The position numbers were made by a program, and so were the translations under genes. Shown piece after piece: positions 35,501 through 48,262 of a DNA stretch of 64,000 nucleotides. The stretch is taken from contig VZRN01003185.1 in the NCBI GenBank assembly GCA_013397935.1, forward strand, positions 168,573 through 232,572, written 5' to 3'. Positions within the stretch are counted from its first letter, which is position 1, and each line of letters begins with the position of its first letter. This DNA comes from Dasyornis broadbenti (lineage: Eukaryota > Chordata > Aves > Passeriformes > Dasyornithidae). The notes under the pieces were generated by a model. It was not told the origin of the DNA, did no database searches, and saw nothing but the letters and a program-made list of their open reading frames with translations.

Positions 35501-38500
35501 TGCAAACTCTCAGATATAGGCTCCTAATTCAATATGAACACTGTGGTAATCAAAGTCTAAAAGAACCATTCTTCATGACTCCAGACTTCTATGGCTTGCA
35601 TTAATCACTTCCACAGCATCAAGCTGCTTTGTCCAAGCTGAACTCCTCAACTCTCAGTAGGGTACTTATGGACACATCTACGGATTCAAGATATCAGGTT
35701 TCCTTCAGCTTTTAGGTCTTCCAACAGAGACTTGTCTGCTTCCATCTCCCTCAGAAAACATCAGTCTCTGTGTTATCAGACTGCCAGTGTGCACTGTGAA
35801 CATTACCCTCCTGCTGTTCTGGCCATACACCCATGTCTGGATACTTGCAATTTTCAGCCACTACTGAATCTTGTAAAGCTAAAGGCGGATATATACCTTC
35901 AGGCAACTGACTCAATGCTGAAGGACTTCTAGTGAAACTTTTGAAACCTGCATCCCTAAAACCATGAGGATTATCATGGCTTATTGCACCTTGCTTTATT
36001 TCTGAGAGAAGTCTGGAGCACCACATCATGTGCACGTGTTCAAAATACCTAGCTCAAATTAATAAAGACTGGGGCAACAGCTGCCATCTCCCTAGTACTC
36101 AGAGGAAGGTAAACAAATGAATGACCCATGAAATATATGAATCTTGAGCCCTGAGGGCTCACAACTTCCCAGAAGACTGCCCATCCATGTAGAGAAGTGT
36201 AACTGTTGGGAGAGAAAGAGGTAAGCCACACCATTTTCTAGAGAAGAAAAGACAGCACAGCACGTAGTATCCAAATGCAAACTGATTGGCAATAAACCAT
36301 TCTAAAAGGCCAGTGTAGCTTAAAATGAAGGCACTAATTAATCTGTCATTGACTTGCAGGATCAGCCAGTCTGACTGGGAAAAATAAAGTAGGTGAGGGA
36401 AGGGAAAAGAAGGCACAGTCTGCCTACCTGCAGCAGACAGGATACATCAGCATGACTGCCAAAATGAGGTGATGGTATCTGTACATCTGTCTTGCCTCTG
36501 GATGTTCTGGGAAACTTCATTTGTATCCCAGTTGTTCACAAGCTTTGGTAGGGCTTTGGCAATGATTTTACAGTCAAAGGCTTGACAAAAGTTGATATAG
36601 CATATATACTTAACTATATCAGATAGCAATTTTTAGAGGGTTTTTTTTCCTGCATCCCTAAATTTCTACAGATTGGAATTGAACTACCTTGTCCCTTAGA
36701 CAGTGGCCACCAGGGCTGAGCTTCCCAGATGCCAAGAAATAGTCATGAAGCCTGGGGAAGCATGAGAATTCACCCTGTAGAAACCAGTGCCTTGGTCCTC
36801 CCTGGACCTCAGTACTTGCTCCCTGTCAAGGCACTGTTCAGTAAAATTCTCCTCTGTGCCTACAATGTAGAAATTAAAGAGATAGTGCAGACTGAAGCAA
36901 GGGAAGAAAACGAAATTAATTGTAGGGTGAATAACTTGAGCCCTGCATCAAAAATTAAAGCAGAAAATGGTCCAACTTAGATAATATCCTCAAAACTTTA
37001 GCCACTTAACCTGAACACCTACAGAAAAGATTGGTGGATAAGTCTCAACTTCAGCTAAGTCTGACCTCACAAAGTCCTTGATATGTGAGGACTTACCAGG
37101 AAAAAAAAAAAAGCACCATCTTATGCAGCTCTACCTTTCCTTCTCTGCCACATTTTTTTTTCTCTCCCCGTATAGCTAGCTTTTCTGAACACACTGCTAG
37201 CTTTTTTTTTTTTTTAAAATGCAGTTTCAAATGATGCTGTCTAGGATAAATATTGTAATTCTGTTTCTGGTTATTTGCAAAGCAAATGGTGTTTAATCAT
37301 TGTCAGAGATGATGCGACATGACATTTTCAAAACTGAATTATTGCATTTTTTACACTAAAACCGGAACAGTTCTAATCTCAAATATGCAAAAGCCCATGA
37401 TTTTACTGGTGATTATGATAACAGAGCCTACATATTACAGTCTACTCTGCTTTATGTAATTAGCATTTATCAGCCATTTCTCAGAGAAATGACATCCTCA
37501 AAGAAGAAGGTTCTCTTCATCAAGATCCTTTATGCAACCTGTATGTATGAATTCAGTAAAAGTCTTAAACAGACACAGGATATAAAAATTCATCCTGTCA
37601 AAATTGCTGAAGATGTAGGTAGCAAGGAACTGATAAATCACTTCCCTTTTTCTTTACAAAGCTGACAAAACATCTGCACTGGAACCTAAACACCTTTAAG
37701 AGATGTATTTTTTCCTTGTTTGCATCTAGTGTCTGTAAATATATGTAGTTAAAAGTCATATAGACAGACACTGTTTCAATATAATACTTACAGGTACATC
37801 ACCATCAGTCACCTTTGCTTGAAACAAAGACATTGGCCTTTCTGTGAAATGAAAACACTGAAATTGTAAGAGCCCTCTTTACATGATTGTTATCTGTTCT
37901 TTATAAATAGTTGTACTAATTTTATCTCTTTTATGACTCCTGAACTTTTAAAACTTAGTTTAGATGGGACAGTTTTGTTCTGTATCGAGTAGCTTCAAGG
38001 TTTATGGCTGTTTTTATACAGCACCAGATGAAATCTACAAGTTCAATTGTGTATGTGACATCAAGTTTATTTTTTATTTTACTACTAGTATCAGTATTTC
38101 TCTTTCCTCCAAGACTGAAAATAAGAAAGGTGCACGATATATCTGAGCTCATGGCTTGTTCCTATGAAAGAAAGAATATGTAAAAAGCCTCAGTCCCACA
38201 CTGACCCTTCCTCTCTGCTTTCAGCTGTGTATCCTACCTTTTTGTTGATTTTGCAGCTCACCGTGTCCCAACAAAAATTGATTTAATTGTCTATTCAGTA
38301 ATATGCAAGAGGAAAGAAAGTGAAATTAACAGAGACTCTGTGAATCTTCGTGCTGATACCAGTATCACAAACACTGCAATCATCATCATCTTGCACTGCT
38401 ACTAAAAAATGCCATCTTGCCACTGGCATGTCTGTGACTTTCCCACAATTTTTCTTTCCTCACAGAGCTTGTGCAGCCAGGCAGGGAGCTGAAACTGAAC

Positions 38501-40302
38501 ATTAACTACTGCTAAAAGAAATCCTCCAAATATGTCAGGTTTGCCTTGTGTTAGTTGCCTGATCCTGTTCACCACACAATCATGTTAACATGCCTGTGGG
38601 TGCAAAGCATCCAGCTGTGCGGGACAGGGGGGAGGAAGAACTGTCTCTTTCAGAAGCCATTTCAGTTGATGGGAACTTAAAATGTGACAGCCCAATGAAA
38701 GGTGGGATTAGAGGCGTGCTAGTTATAATTTTTTAAATAGTGATTAGTTAGGCTACATATCCAAGAGGTGTAGGAAAATGTGGTTAGGCATCAGCACCTC
38801 ATTGTAAGCCTAAGGAAGAGCCAAATATAAGTTTCAAGTGTGAAAATCTGTACAGTCCATTGAAAATTATATGCCATTTAATCATTCTGAAATCACAGTG
38901 ATACTAATAAGCTTAAATGCATTGCTTATTTTGTTGACTAAGTAAGTAACAGAGATTTTTATGGGTATTGGAAAACCTCTAAGCTCTACTAAAAAGATAA
39001 TTGAAAGGATGGTGGAAGCCAAACAACCTTTTATCCTCAGTTGACTGCCCTGTCTGGGGTTTTTGAACACTGGATTTGGATAATAACAGCAGCATCAAGA
39101 TGTTTAGAATACTACCATCCTTCCTGCATTTTAACGATAAAATATGATTTTAGATAAAATTAGATAACTCCAGGATTTTTTTTATTGTAAAATATAACCT
39201 AAAAGCTCTGAAATTGCTTGCTAAACTGATTTGTTCCAGAAATTATTTCAAACATTTTTTCATCCAAGATGCCTACAAAAAATATGGTTTTTCATAGTTC
39301 CAAGTATACCTTTTTTTATGATGAAATGTCTATTATCAGGCCTTGCTTTCAAATACTTCACACACAGCTCTCATCTAAATTCAGGGCATGTTCTGCTGAA
39401 CAGATCAGTCCGATGAAACAAATCCTTAGAAATTTCTTTGAGTAAGAACTGTGTGCGTGTGAGACAAATTTTAGACGGAAATGTGTGTGATAACTGAATA
39501 ACAGTGTTCATGTGGGGGGAGTTTATGATTTGAAAATAGTCAGTTTACAGTGAAAATTCTTTAAAAACTGCTGAATAAAAGAACATGCAGAACTCTTTGA
39601 AATCTATTTGTGTGGACAAACTGAAATGGTGCACACAATTTTGTTAAAATTATTAAAATTTGTGGGGTTTTGTTAAAATTCATAAAATTAACTAAGACCA
39701 TAAAATAAAAGTAATTTCCTACTGAGAAAATAGAACCTTTAATTTTTAAAATATAATAAATATTTTCATTTTTTCCAAAATCAGAAGTTTAGTCAAATTC
39801 ATAAATATTTAGAAAATTGACTACTGCTAGAATAAGTTTGAAACAAAAATTGCATTCACTTTTCATACTCTATTGTACAGAATATTTAATACTCGACAAT
39901 ATTAGGTACAAATTAAAATTCTATACACCTCAAAACTCAGTAAAATGGATAGGTAACGTGTCAGTGTAAACTGTGTACCAAATAATGAACTATTTTGTAT
40001 AACCAAATATTAATCAGCTTTTCTCCATAAAGAATGATACAGTGAGGGATAACTCAGCGGAGAGTTGAAGACTCTCTATATGGCTCCTTCCTAGCCTATA
40101 TTTTCATACAGAAATAATGGCCACACTTGTATAGTCAAAGATTGAGCAAATATCATGCAGGTAATAGTACTGAACCTTCTATTGGTACTAAAAAGATGCA
40201 ATTTTTGTAAATTTGTCTGTCAATAGGGAATGGAATAGAGGTCATATGTGAAAGACTTGTAGAGCTTTAAATGAGTACATGCAGGAGACATTTATTGTAA
40301 AT
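32593..40302. other. Unique AT-rich non-coding DNA, 7.7 kb with no transposon recognised
   Basis: The longest repeat-free stretch of the window. It contains the longest uninterrupted gap-free open frame (34919-35392, plus, 157 codons), which has no recognisable domain, signal peptide or repeat. The stretch about 34890-36450 is GC-richer than its flanks. The part at 37240-37520 looks like conserved non-coding DNA (an ATTTGCAAAGCAAATG palindrome-like word and several ATTA cores). A T/A-rich region lies at about 39620-39800. No gene model can be supported. Confidence 0.4.
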
Positions 40303-40773
40303 CATCGTGGTTTAGGAATGGTTCTTCTCAATTCAGTGCCACCACAGAAACTCTCCAAAGCCACACGATGCTTCCTCTCCCTCCCCCGTTTTACCCTCAC
40401 CCTTCCCACTGCAGCTTGATGGAGATGAGAATCTGGAGGCACAAAAGGCAAAGATCACGGGTTGAGATAAGAACAATTTACTGGAAACCACAGTGAGATA
40501 CGAAAGCAAAGAGTAAATAGCTAAAATGCTAATGAGAGAAGGTCAAAAATGAAACAATTCACACAGGAGAAAAAAAACCTGGCAAGTGACAATACCAGAC
40601 AGCTTTCTCCACCATTTTTCTTGGACTGAGAGTAACCACTCCTCTCTGGAAGAGAGTGCCTTTCCCCTGCCTCCATCAATGATGTACATGGTGTAGAAAA
40701 CCCTCTGTGTCCTAACCATGACTGCTCTGGTCTACCAAAAAAAATTAACTTTGTCCTGGCCAGAACCAGGACA
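40303..40773 (-). mobile_element. Solo LTR, second copy of the avian ERV family
   Basis: On the minus strand it begins TGTCCTGGTTCTGGCCAGGA, runs into CAAAGTTAATTTT, carries TTCTTATCTCAACCCGTGAT in the 3' part and ends at CTAAACCACGATG, close to the usual TTAAACCACGACA. It shares the start, the CAACCC block and the end with the LTR at 392-927, but the middle differs, so it is probably another subfamily. Its first 22 bases form a hairpin (8-bp arms at 40752-40759 and 40766-40773). A G-quadruplex motif lies near its 3' end. No internal retroviral genes are adjacent. The long minus-strand open frame overlapping it (40521-40967) is incidental. Confidence 0.82.
40379..40407 (-). other. G-quadruplex motif inside the LTR
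   Basis: C-runs on the plus strand at 40379-40381, 40383-40387, 40394-40396, 40400-40402 and 40405-40407 give five G-runs on the LTR sense strand, with loops of 2, 3, 6 and 1 bases. It meets the canonical quadruplex rule and lies downstream of the CAACCC block. Confidence 0.7.
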
Positions 40774-43700
40774 AAAAGAAGTAAAACATCTGTTCTGACT
40801 TTCAGTCTTTGTGTAATACAATTGGGACACAGAAATGTTAGAAATTTGTCAAAAGAAATTAAAACAAACATCTTACAAGAGATTACTTCCTTCCACTTCT
40901 CACCTTTTAATTCGCTTTTCACCACCACAAAATCTACGTGTAAAAATTTATAAAAATATTGAATCACATATTTTGTATTATCACTTCTGGAACACTGAAA
41001 ATGAGATTAGAAGAGAGTGATGTTGAATTATTTAAGTTGAAAACCAGTTTCAATCTATGTTAGTGTACAAAAATACTTTTTACCAGAGAATTCTCCTAAT
41101 TAAAGAAATAGTGCACATAGTTCAGTGTGAATAGGCACAGCAATTAAAATGTTATAACAGAATCATTGGGGACTCACAGTCTTTCTGTTGAAGTAATTGC
41201 AGGTATTCATATCAGCTAAGCTTTATTTGGAAAACACTTTAATTTGATTGTGATATATGAAAGCGCATTACAAAAGTTAACTGATACATTTACTTACAAT
41301 TAAGGTTTTTAATTAAACCCTGCTAATTTAATAGGCAGATTCTCTTGACTTGAGTCTGCAAAAAGAGAAATACAGTGATGTAATTGGCATTTACAGGTGT
41401 GATTACACAGCTACGCTTAACAATAGGAAAATTAGGCTAAATTGCGAAATGGTATATAGCATTTATTTGATTAGTAACTACTAGTAATGAATTTCTAATT
41501 AGTATTGCTTTAGACAAATTCTCTTTTTGTAGTGCCAAACTTCAGACCAATATTACAACTTTCTTTTCAACAAGTAGAAAAAAAGAAAGAAAACCTAGAG
41601 ACGCACCTAGCAATTGAGGATGTGACTTTTCAGGATGAAAGACAGTTACTTATAGCATAATTTGAACTGACCTCCTATAACCCATAGCCTTCAAATCTGT
41701 TCTACAATATCAGCCTATAAATATTAAAAATGTAAAATTCCTTAATCACAAAGAAGTTAAATGCAGGATGACATTATAGAGCAGCAATTGGTTTGCTGGG
41801 GGCCAGAGAGAAATGTCACTGCTGAGCTTCTGGATTCTTATTCTTGTCTCTTTACTAATTATTTTGCAATTTCACTACAGTTCTTTGCTCTACTCTTGCA
41901 GGCTTCTTAGTGGTTTAAAGTTCAGTTTAGATTGCCATGTGCTGGTATTCGTAATCACCATGGGCTTCACATCTGTTTTAAGAGAAAAAATAGCCAGAGA
42001 CCATGGTGTAGAAGGCAGTGGAGGTAAAAGCCAGCCCGTAGGATATTTCATAGAAGACCTCACATTTCAGGTGTCAGCTGGAAAAAAACTTTCAGTTACT
42101 TCTATTGTAGAATTCTCCTGCTGGTGTCTTGATTAAATTCTCTGTTTGGAAAACCAAAGCAACAAAAAAAAAACCAGCCATGAAAAATCTCAGTTTGCTT
42201 GTTAGGTCACAAAACATTTTTTGCTGTCTTTAAATGACAGCTAACAACAAATAAATCATAAAACATTTCCCTTAAAAACAATTTGTGCAGTGAAGCAGTC
42301 AGGTACAACAACCCCTTAGCTAAAGACAGCTGGGACCCAGCCTCAGTAGTTTTAATTAATCAATTAGCAAATATTGTATAAAATATATTAATAAGATATC
42401 TCAAAATTAAAAGGATTGCTTTTATTTGGAGGCAAAAACTTCGTATTTATCCCTAGCTGTTAAAGAGACTTTTCCAAGTTGGTACACTAAAGAGACTATC
42501 AAAATCTTAAAATGTTAAAAAATGCGAAAAATATTATGTCCTGTTCACTTGCAGGGGCTTTTTGCACAAATGAAGTCTGCTTATAAGGAAGAAATAAACA
42601 TAGCATATAGGAGCTTTCAGAATGAGTACAAGAAGAGATCACCAAGTATCCCTAGCAAATTTTCAAATACAGAGGTCTCTCCAAAATTAACAGCCCTTCA
42701 TGCTATTTAATTCTGTGGACACTGGAGAAATAACTAGTCCTCACAAAGAGCATGTGCCTTCTGACTAGAGAAAAAAAGTACTGATGTAATGAACAAAGAG
42801 CAGATCAAAATGTTGACAGCCACTAACTGGTTTTGCCATTTTACTCTAGAATTAATTATTTTGACAAACTTACAAACACAAGGTATTACATGGATTTTTC
42901 GAAATCAGACTGTGGGAGTTTCAGTCCCAGTAAAAGTCAATGGTGTGCTTTTCAGACACTTAAGATTACTTCATGGAAAAGCTTCCCTTAGCCTAAGTAT
43001 GTATCTCCTGCTATATCTATTATTTTCTGCAATTACAGAAGGATGGTTTTGGCCATCACTCCATTCAAAATGCTGCAGCTGTGGATCAACAGCAAAATTG
43101 CACTTATCTGCATTATTTTAAAGTAAAATTAAACCTTGATTTTATGAGTAAAGGGCAGAATTATAGTTTAATTTTGGATTTTCATGTTTTCAATTTACTG
43201 AAATCACCTGAAAGGAAACCGAGTCTTAATACACAGTCTTAATAAATGTAAAATAAATAGTTTCAGGATTTGAGCCATATTTTCTGCAAATGAACTAAGG
43301 CATGTTGCTGTGAACACACCTGAAATCACTATTATCAATTCCTGAAGATAAACAAATCTGGGAAAGGAAGTACTCCCTTCTTCCCTTCTTCATGACAACA
43401 GAGAACAAAGAGACTTTTTTTTTAAAATAACGTTTATACAATGTGCGAGGTCCCTTTCCTGCTCTCAAAATTGGAAACTTTACTCCTTTTGGTGTAGATT
43501 TTTTTTAATGAGTTGCTGTAGTCTCTGTGAACTCAAAGACAGAATGATACCTCTACATATCTATCTCATTGAAATGTCAATGAATCATACCAAATCTTCT
43601 AACAATGCAGGTTTTGACCTCAGGCTATTCCATTTTTCTGCAGAGACCTCTTCTACACAGCATGTTTCTTCTAGAGGCCTTGACATATAAGTAGAATTTA

Positions 43701-46700
43701 TAGCAGAAGCTTTTTTTTTTCTCTTAAATGCTTTTTCTTAAAAAAAAATGTAGCAAGTAAAAACATATCAAAGATTTGTACATAAGAGTGGTGTGCTTCT
43801 TTGTATTCAAATTCCAGTCTGATAAAGAAAAAAATCCAACCAACAAATAATAATTAAAAAGCCAACAAAAGAAACAAATGAACAAACAACCCACATACAT
43901 GCACCTTTATAATTACATCTGTGCCCGTTTCAAGCAGTGGCATTAAAAAGGCTTATTCTACAGAATCTCACTGTGTATAATAACTATTCTTAAGAATGAT
44001 AACTTACAGTCTGTGTGGTAAGTTTGATGATATTTTCAGGTTCTTTTAATCACAAACTCAGCTACAAATATAATGCAGAAACTTCAAGCTACCACTTAGC
44101 ACTCAGTCATTGCAACAAATACCAAAGGTATAATGAGATGAAACAATGTAAGTCAGATTTTAAATTCAAATGTTTTCTCAAACGTAGACCTCAAATTCCA
44201 GAACTGGAACTCTCTTATGTTGCAGACATAAAAATAAAATACATACTCTTCAAAAGTCCTACCTCAAAGAGCATAAAATATGAAATAAAATAGGAAAAAA
44301 ACAGGAAAAAAAATCACTACATCCACATTTCAGAAACCCTGACTTTAGACCTAGTGAAATTCTGTAATCAGAATCAATAACTACCTGTGAAAGATCAATC
44401 ATCTTCATCTAGAGGACTGATGCATAAAGAGCCTTAAGTATTGGTGTACTAAATTCCATGACTTCTTCCTCATCACACATTAGACTCTCAGTTTACTGTA
44501 GAGGCTGGAAATCACCAAAAACATTCTGTGCCACAGAAACCAGCCATAAAGAAATGTTGAGGAAAGATCTATCTAAAGTGACATCTTTTTGTGGGGTCTA
44601 GGTTCTTAAGACACGCGTGTTGCAAGGATTCCTATCAGAACAACCCGGATTTACATGTTTAGACTGATCTAAGTTACATTTAGGGTCTTCAGGCCTTTGT
44701 CAATGTGAATTTCAATGTTGTTTTCTCATGTTTCCTGAATTCCCAGTAAGTAATTCAACCATTAAACCTTAACTTTTTGGTATAAAGCTTTAGCTCTACA
44801 GACAATGGATGCACTTGATGTTGAGTCTTTGATGCTCATGATTCCTTAAAAACTTTATAATTTAGTTCTCTATGTATATAAGCACATATTATTGAGCAAT
44901 TGCCTCCCTAGAAGACAGGTATTAGTTTAGGTTTTTTCAGGTAAATTGAGCATGGAAAGTTTTAAGGAAAAAAGGCCACCCTCACAATCTTGCTGAGACA
45001 TTTCATCAGTTCATTAATTGAACTGGGTGAGGGAAGGCAGAGAACGCAAGGTTCACCATAAGTGGTTACATTGGTATTTTCAGAGTGGCCATTGACATTT
45101 CCTTTATAACAATGTTTTCCTCCCTCAGATCTATTCATAATGAACCAGTCAGAACCAAGGCACAAGTCTGTAGGATCACTAAATGAATTCTGCATGATAA
45201 ATAAGCCAACTATAGAAAACTTGAAATAGACCACAGAGCAGGCACAAAACCCCACAACATCCCAAAACCAAGCACACAACGGAGGTGGCAATATCAGGTG
45301 ATAGCTTGTATTTTGTAAAAAAATTACCAAAAATTATAGTTTTAACAACCGCCTTGGGCTGAATACGTCTTCATTAGCAATCTTTCACTAGTTGTTGTAT
45401 TTTCTTGCTGTCCAGGGGAAAAATGAAAGATTTTTTTTAAAATTTGTGTAAAAATACCACTTCATAAAATAAAGCAATGCTTACGGATTACTCAAATTAC
45501 TCGGTGTGCTATTTACCTCATTACTTTATCTCCCCCTCTCATACTAGGCTCAAATAAAACTATATCTGAATAAACAAACAAACAAACAACCCTCCTCTCC
45601 CCCCAGTTTATTATTCCATAGAACTATTCTTAAATGCAATTGCTGGGAATAAATTTCTCATGCACTTGGAAGAAAAATCAAAATACGTATGAAGAAATTA
45701 TTTAACTGCATTGCTTTTAATTAGATAATGGCAGATCTCATTAGCAACACATTTTGAACTAATAGTCATCTATGGAATGGGGAAAAATATAACAACAAAC
45801 GAAGAGAAAATCAGCAGTGATTAATTCTTAATATTCAAAGGTAGAGAAAGTGTGTATTGCTGAGACATCCAAAATTCAGCTGACTGTCTCTTTGTACCTG
45901 GAACATACACTGAATTTTCCTTCTTTCACGTACAAGGATGTCTGCACTGTTTCAAATTCAATGTTTACTCCTAAACAAAACAATAATCTTTCTTCAAGAT
46001 TTTTTTAAAATTATGGTTAAATTATGCAACTGTTCTTTGGCTAAAAATGTATAGAGACAGAAAGCCCTTTAGTATATTTAGTGTTATTATTAATGGTTAA
46101 AAACTGTTTTTCTATGTGCAAGTAGAATTTTTTTTCAACAATGCATACTACACTCATAAGTTATAAAAATAATTGTTAGCAAACAGTCAGAAGAGCAATT
46201 AATTTTTATAAAATTTAATATAGAATTAGAAGCATGTGTCACCTTTAAAATTTGGAAATACATCAAATTTTCATTTAAAAACACAAAGAATATTATCATC
46301 GTTTGAAAAATGTATTGAAAATTGGAGTTGGTTAATTTGATTAACATAGGAAGGATATACAACTTTTAAAGTATTGTGTGTTTGAGTATATTAAGCTAAG
46401 AAATGGCAAAATATTAAGTATTAAAATGTTCAGTAGTCACATATTTCTTCAACTCTTCATCAACTAATCAAGGCCAAACCACTCACTATGAAGAACTTCA
46501 GATGTGTTGAAGATGGTGACTGAGCAGGAGAATTAAATGTCTAATGGAAGTGCTGAAAAATACCAAGTGAAAAAAGCAAGCTGCTCCTAAGTCACGTTGG
46601 GATCTATATTAGCTTGGTACACACAGAAAAATGATGGTAGAGTAATTGTGGACAGATTGATTCTTGAACTCATGAAGACAAACAGGATGATGAAATTATT

Positions 46701-46732
46701 AGGAAATTATTAGGAAAAAATATTGCTAAAGA
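40774..46732. other. Unique AT-rich DNA, possible conserved elements, no gene recognised
   Basis: About 6 kb. The part at 41270-41530 is dense in TAATTA, TTAATTAAA and CTAATTAG words without being a simple repeat, and looks like a homeodomain-type enhancer (inference). A plus-strand open segment with an acceptor-like and a donor-like border (41902-42023) is described in the findings. Low-complexity A/C stretches occur at about 43825-43890 and 45568-45590. An 11-bp tandem repeat (AAATTATTAGG twice) is at 46693-46714, just before the CR1 tail. Confidence 0.4.
45568..45590 (+). repeat. Short AAAC microsatellite
   Basis: AATAAACAAACAAACAAAC is followed by a C/T-rich stretch. A short simple repeat with no other content. 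Confidence 0.85.
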
Positions 46733-46970
46733 ATCACAGAATCATGGAATGGTTGTGGTTAAAAAGGAGCACTGGAGTTCAACTGGTCCATCTCTCTGCT
46801 CAAGCAGGTGACCTAGAATGTTTCCCAGGACCATGTCTAGAAAAATTTTTAATACCTCTAAGGATGGAAACTCTGCCACCTTCTGGGTAACCTGAGCGAG
46901 TGCTCAGTGATCCTTACAGTTTAAAGGGTTTCCTGATTTTAAGAGAGAAACTCTTATGTCCCCCAGATGA
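46733..46970 (-). mobile_element. CR1 LINE, 3' end fragment
   Basis: The plus strand begins AGAATCACAGAATCATGGAA, the reverse complement of the CR1 octamer tail. It then follows the family through CTGCTCAAGCAGGTGACCTA and CCCAGGACCATGTCTAGA, a CTCTAAGGATGGAAACTC phrase and a GTTTCCTGATTTTAAGAGAG phrase near the right end. Orientation is minus with the 3' end at 46733. The right boundary is fuzzy because of divergence. Confidence 0.9.
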
Positions 46971-48199
46971 CGGGGTAAAATTAAAGGCAAGTGAAAAGTT
47001 ATATTCCCATGATAACAGAATTTATAATGATATGAAAATTATAGGGGAAAATACAGGGTTTTTTCCCTGGATGGAATGCAGTTGGCATGTTCCGTGATGA
47101 TTCCCCATACAACCATAAGCACCTGCAAAAGGGAACGAAATGGAGGGCAGAACAGAGTAGAAACACCATGGCAGAGGATCTTTTGAAGTCCTTGCAGGGG
47201 TGGGAACTGAAAGGTACTTTGCAGCACAGAAACCTCATAGCACCTGTTAACCAGGGGAGATCGGAGATGTCCTGCTGCTGAGTCAACAACTGTGGTGAAA
47301 TCATTCTCCTCAGATGAATTTGGTTCACCATAGACTAGTTTTAATATTTATGCACACCTTCATCCCAAAGTTACTCTCCTCCAAAGTGTGACCACCCCCC
47401 ACTCACTGGGCATGCCCTTTATATTGTTTTTGACTGTATCTTAAAAAGCAAAGCAAGAGAATTTTACACCAATCAGTAACAAAGGTATGCATGACTAGAG
47501 TTACTCAAGCTCCACTTAAAAACAAAGAAATAATATACAAGTAAGTCAAGAATGGGGGAAAAGTTAGGGGAGACTCCATCATAACTGCTGGGATGAGTCA
47601 ATGGGCTGAACCTCTCTTTTCCCCCATAGGGACACATACTGGATAAGAATCACACTCTGTGCATGCTGAGTACTTTTATTGGGGATTAGAGCTTGTCTGC
47701 ATATTGCTTTGAATATGTTTTTGCAATCAGATGCTATCACTGCCAATCCTCAAATCTTAACTGTGACAATTTTATAATAATAGAGTGTTATTCAGTAAAC
47801 TTTTAGTGTGAGTCCTTCAAGAGCAATGGCAGTCACCAGCAGTGGGTGATATACATGAGAAGAGTGGGCAGACTCACCAAGGGGTCATGAAGAGATGTGT
47901 GAGGTGATGAGTGTCCCTAAATAGAACTGTTCTCTTATCTAGAAGGACTGTTCAGTGAAGGAACTCTGACAGACAGGTTGGACACAAGGCTCTTTGCATT
48001 CCTGAAGAGCTGACAGACAAATTGAATACTAAGGGTCAAGAAAATCTCCCCACACTAAGGGTTGACGACATTTCCTCTTTTTTCACGTGACAACCTTGAG
48101 TTCTTTTCCTGGCTATCTGCTTTTCATATGGCCTTCCCCCGTCATGCATTGGGGTATGGGGTTACTCTTTGCCAGGTAAAAGAATACGTCTTTCCCCTT
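46971..48199. other. Non-coding block, possible old LTR remnant
   Basis: More GC-rich and textured than typical unique DNA nearby. The segment about 47500-47830 (GGGGAGACTCCATCATAACT, then TTTTGCAATCAGATGCTATC and a TTATTCAGTAAAC end) reads like a degenerate LTR, but I cannot name a family or place its ends. It may equally be unique sequence. Confidence 0.25.
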
Positions 48200-48262
48200 G
48201 CTAGGGCTCTGTCAGTCCATTGCTCCAGACTGTTGAGGTCCTCCTGAATGGCAGCACAAAAA
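48200..48262 (-). mobile_element. Short CR1-like internal fragment
   Basis: The plus-strand words CTCCAGACTGTTGAGGTCCT and CCTGAATGGCAGCACA match the reverse complement of an internal CR1 ORF2 stretch (consensus about CCAGCCTGTCCAGGTCCCTC then TGAATGGCAGCACA). It is only about 60 bp and has no 3' tail, so it is less certain than the other copies. Confidence 0.45.

Noticed and set aside
392..40773. The two LTRs as ends of one 40-kb provirus
   Set aside because: They differ in length and middle sequence, the interval has no gag, pol or env, and it is far longer than any provirus.
40521..40967. 148-codon minus-strand open frame
   Set aside because: Most of it lies inside the solo LTR and it resembles no retroviral or host protein; an incidental frame.
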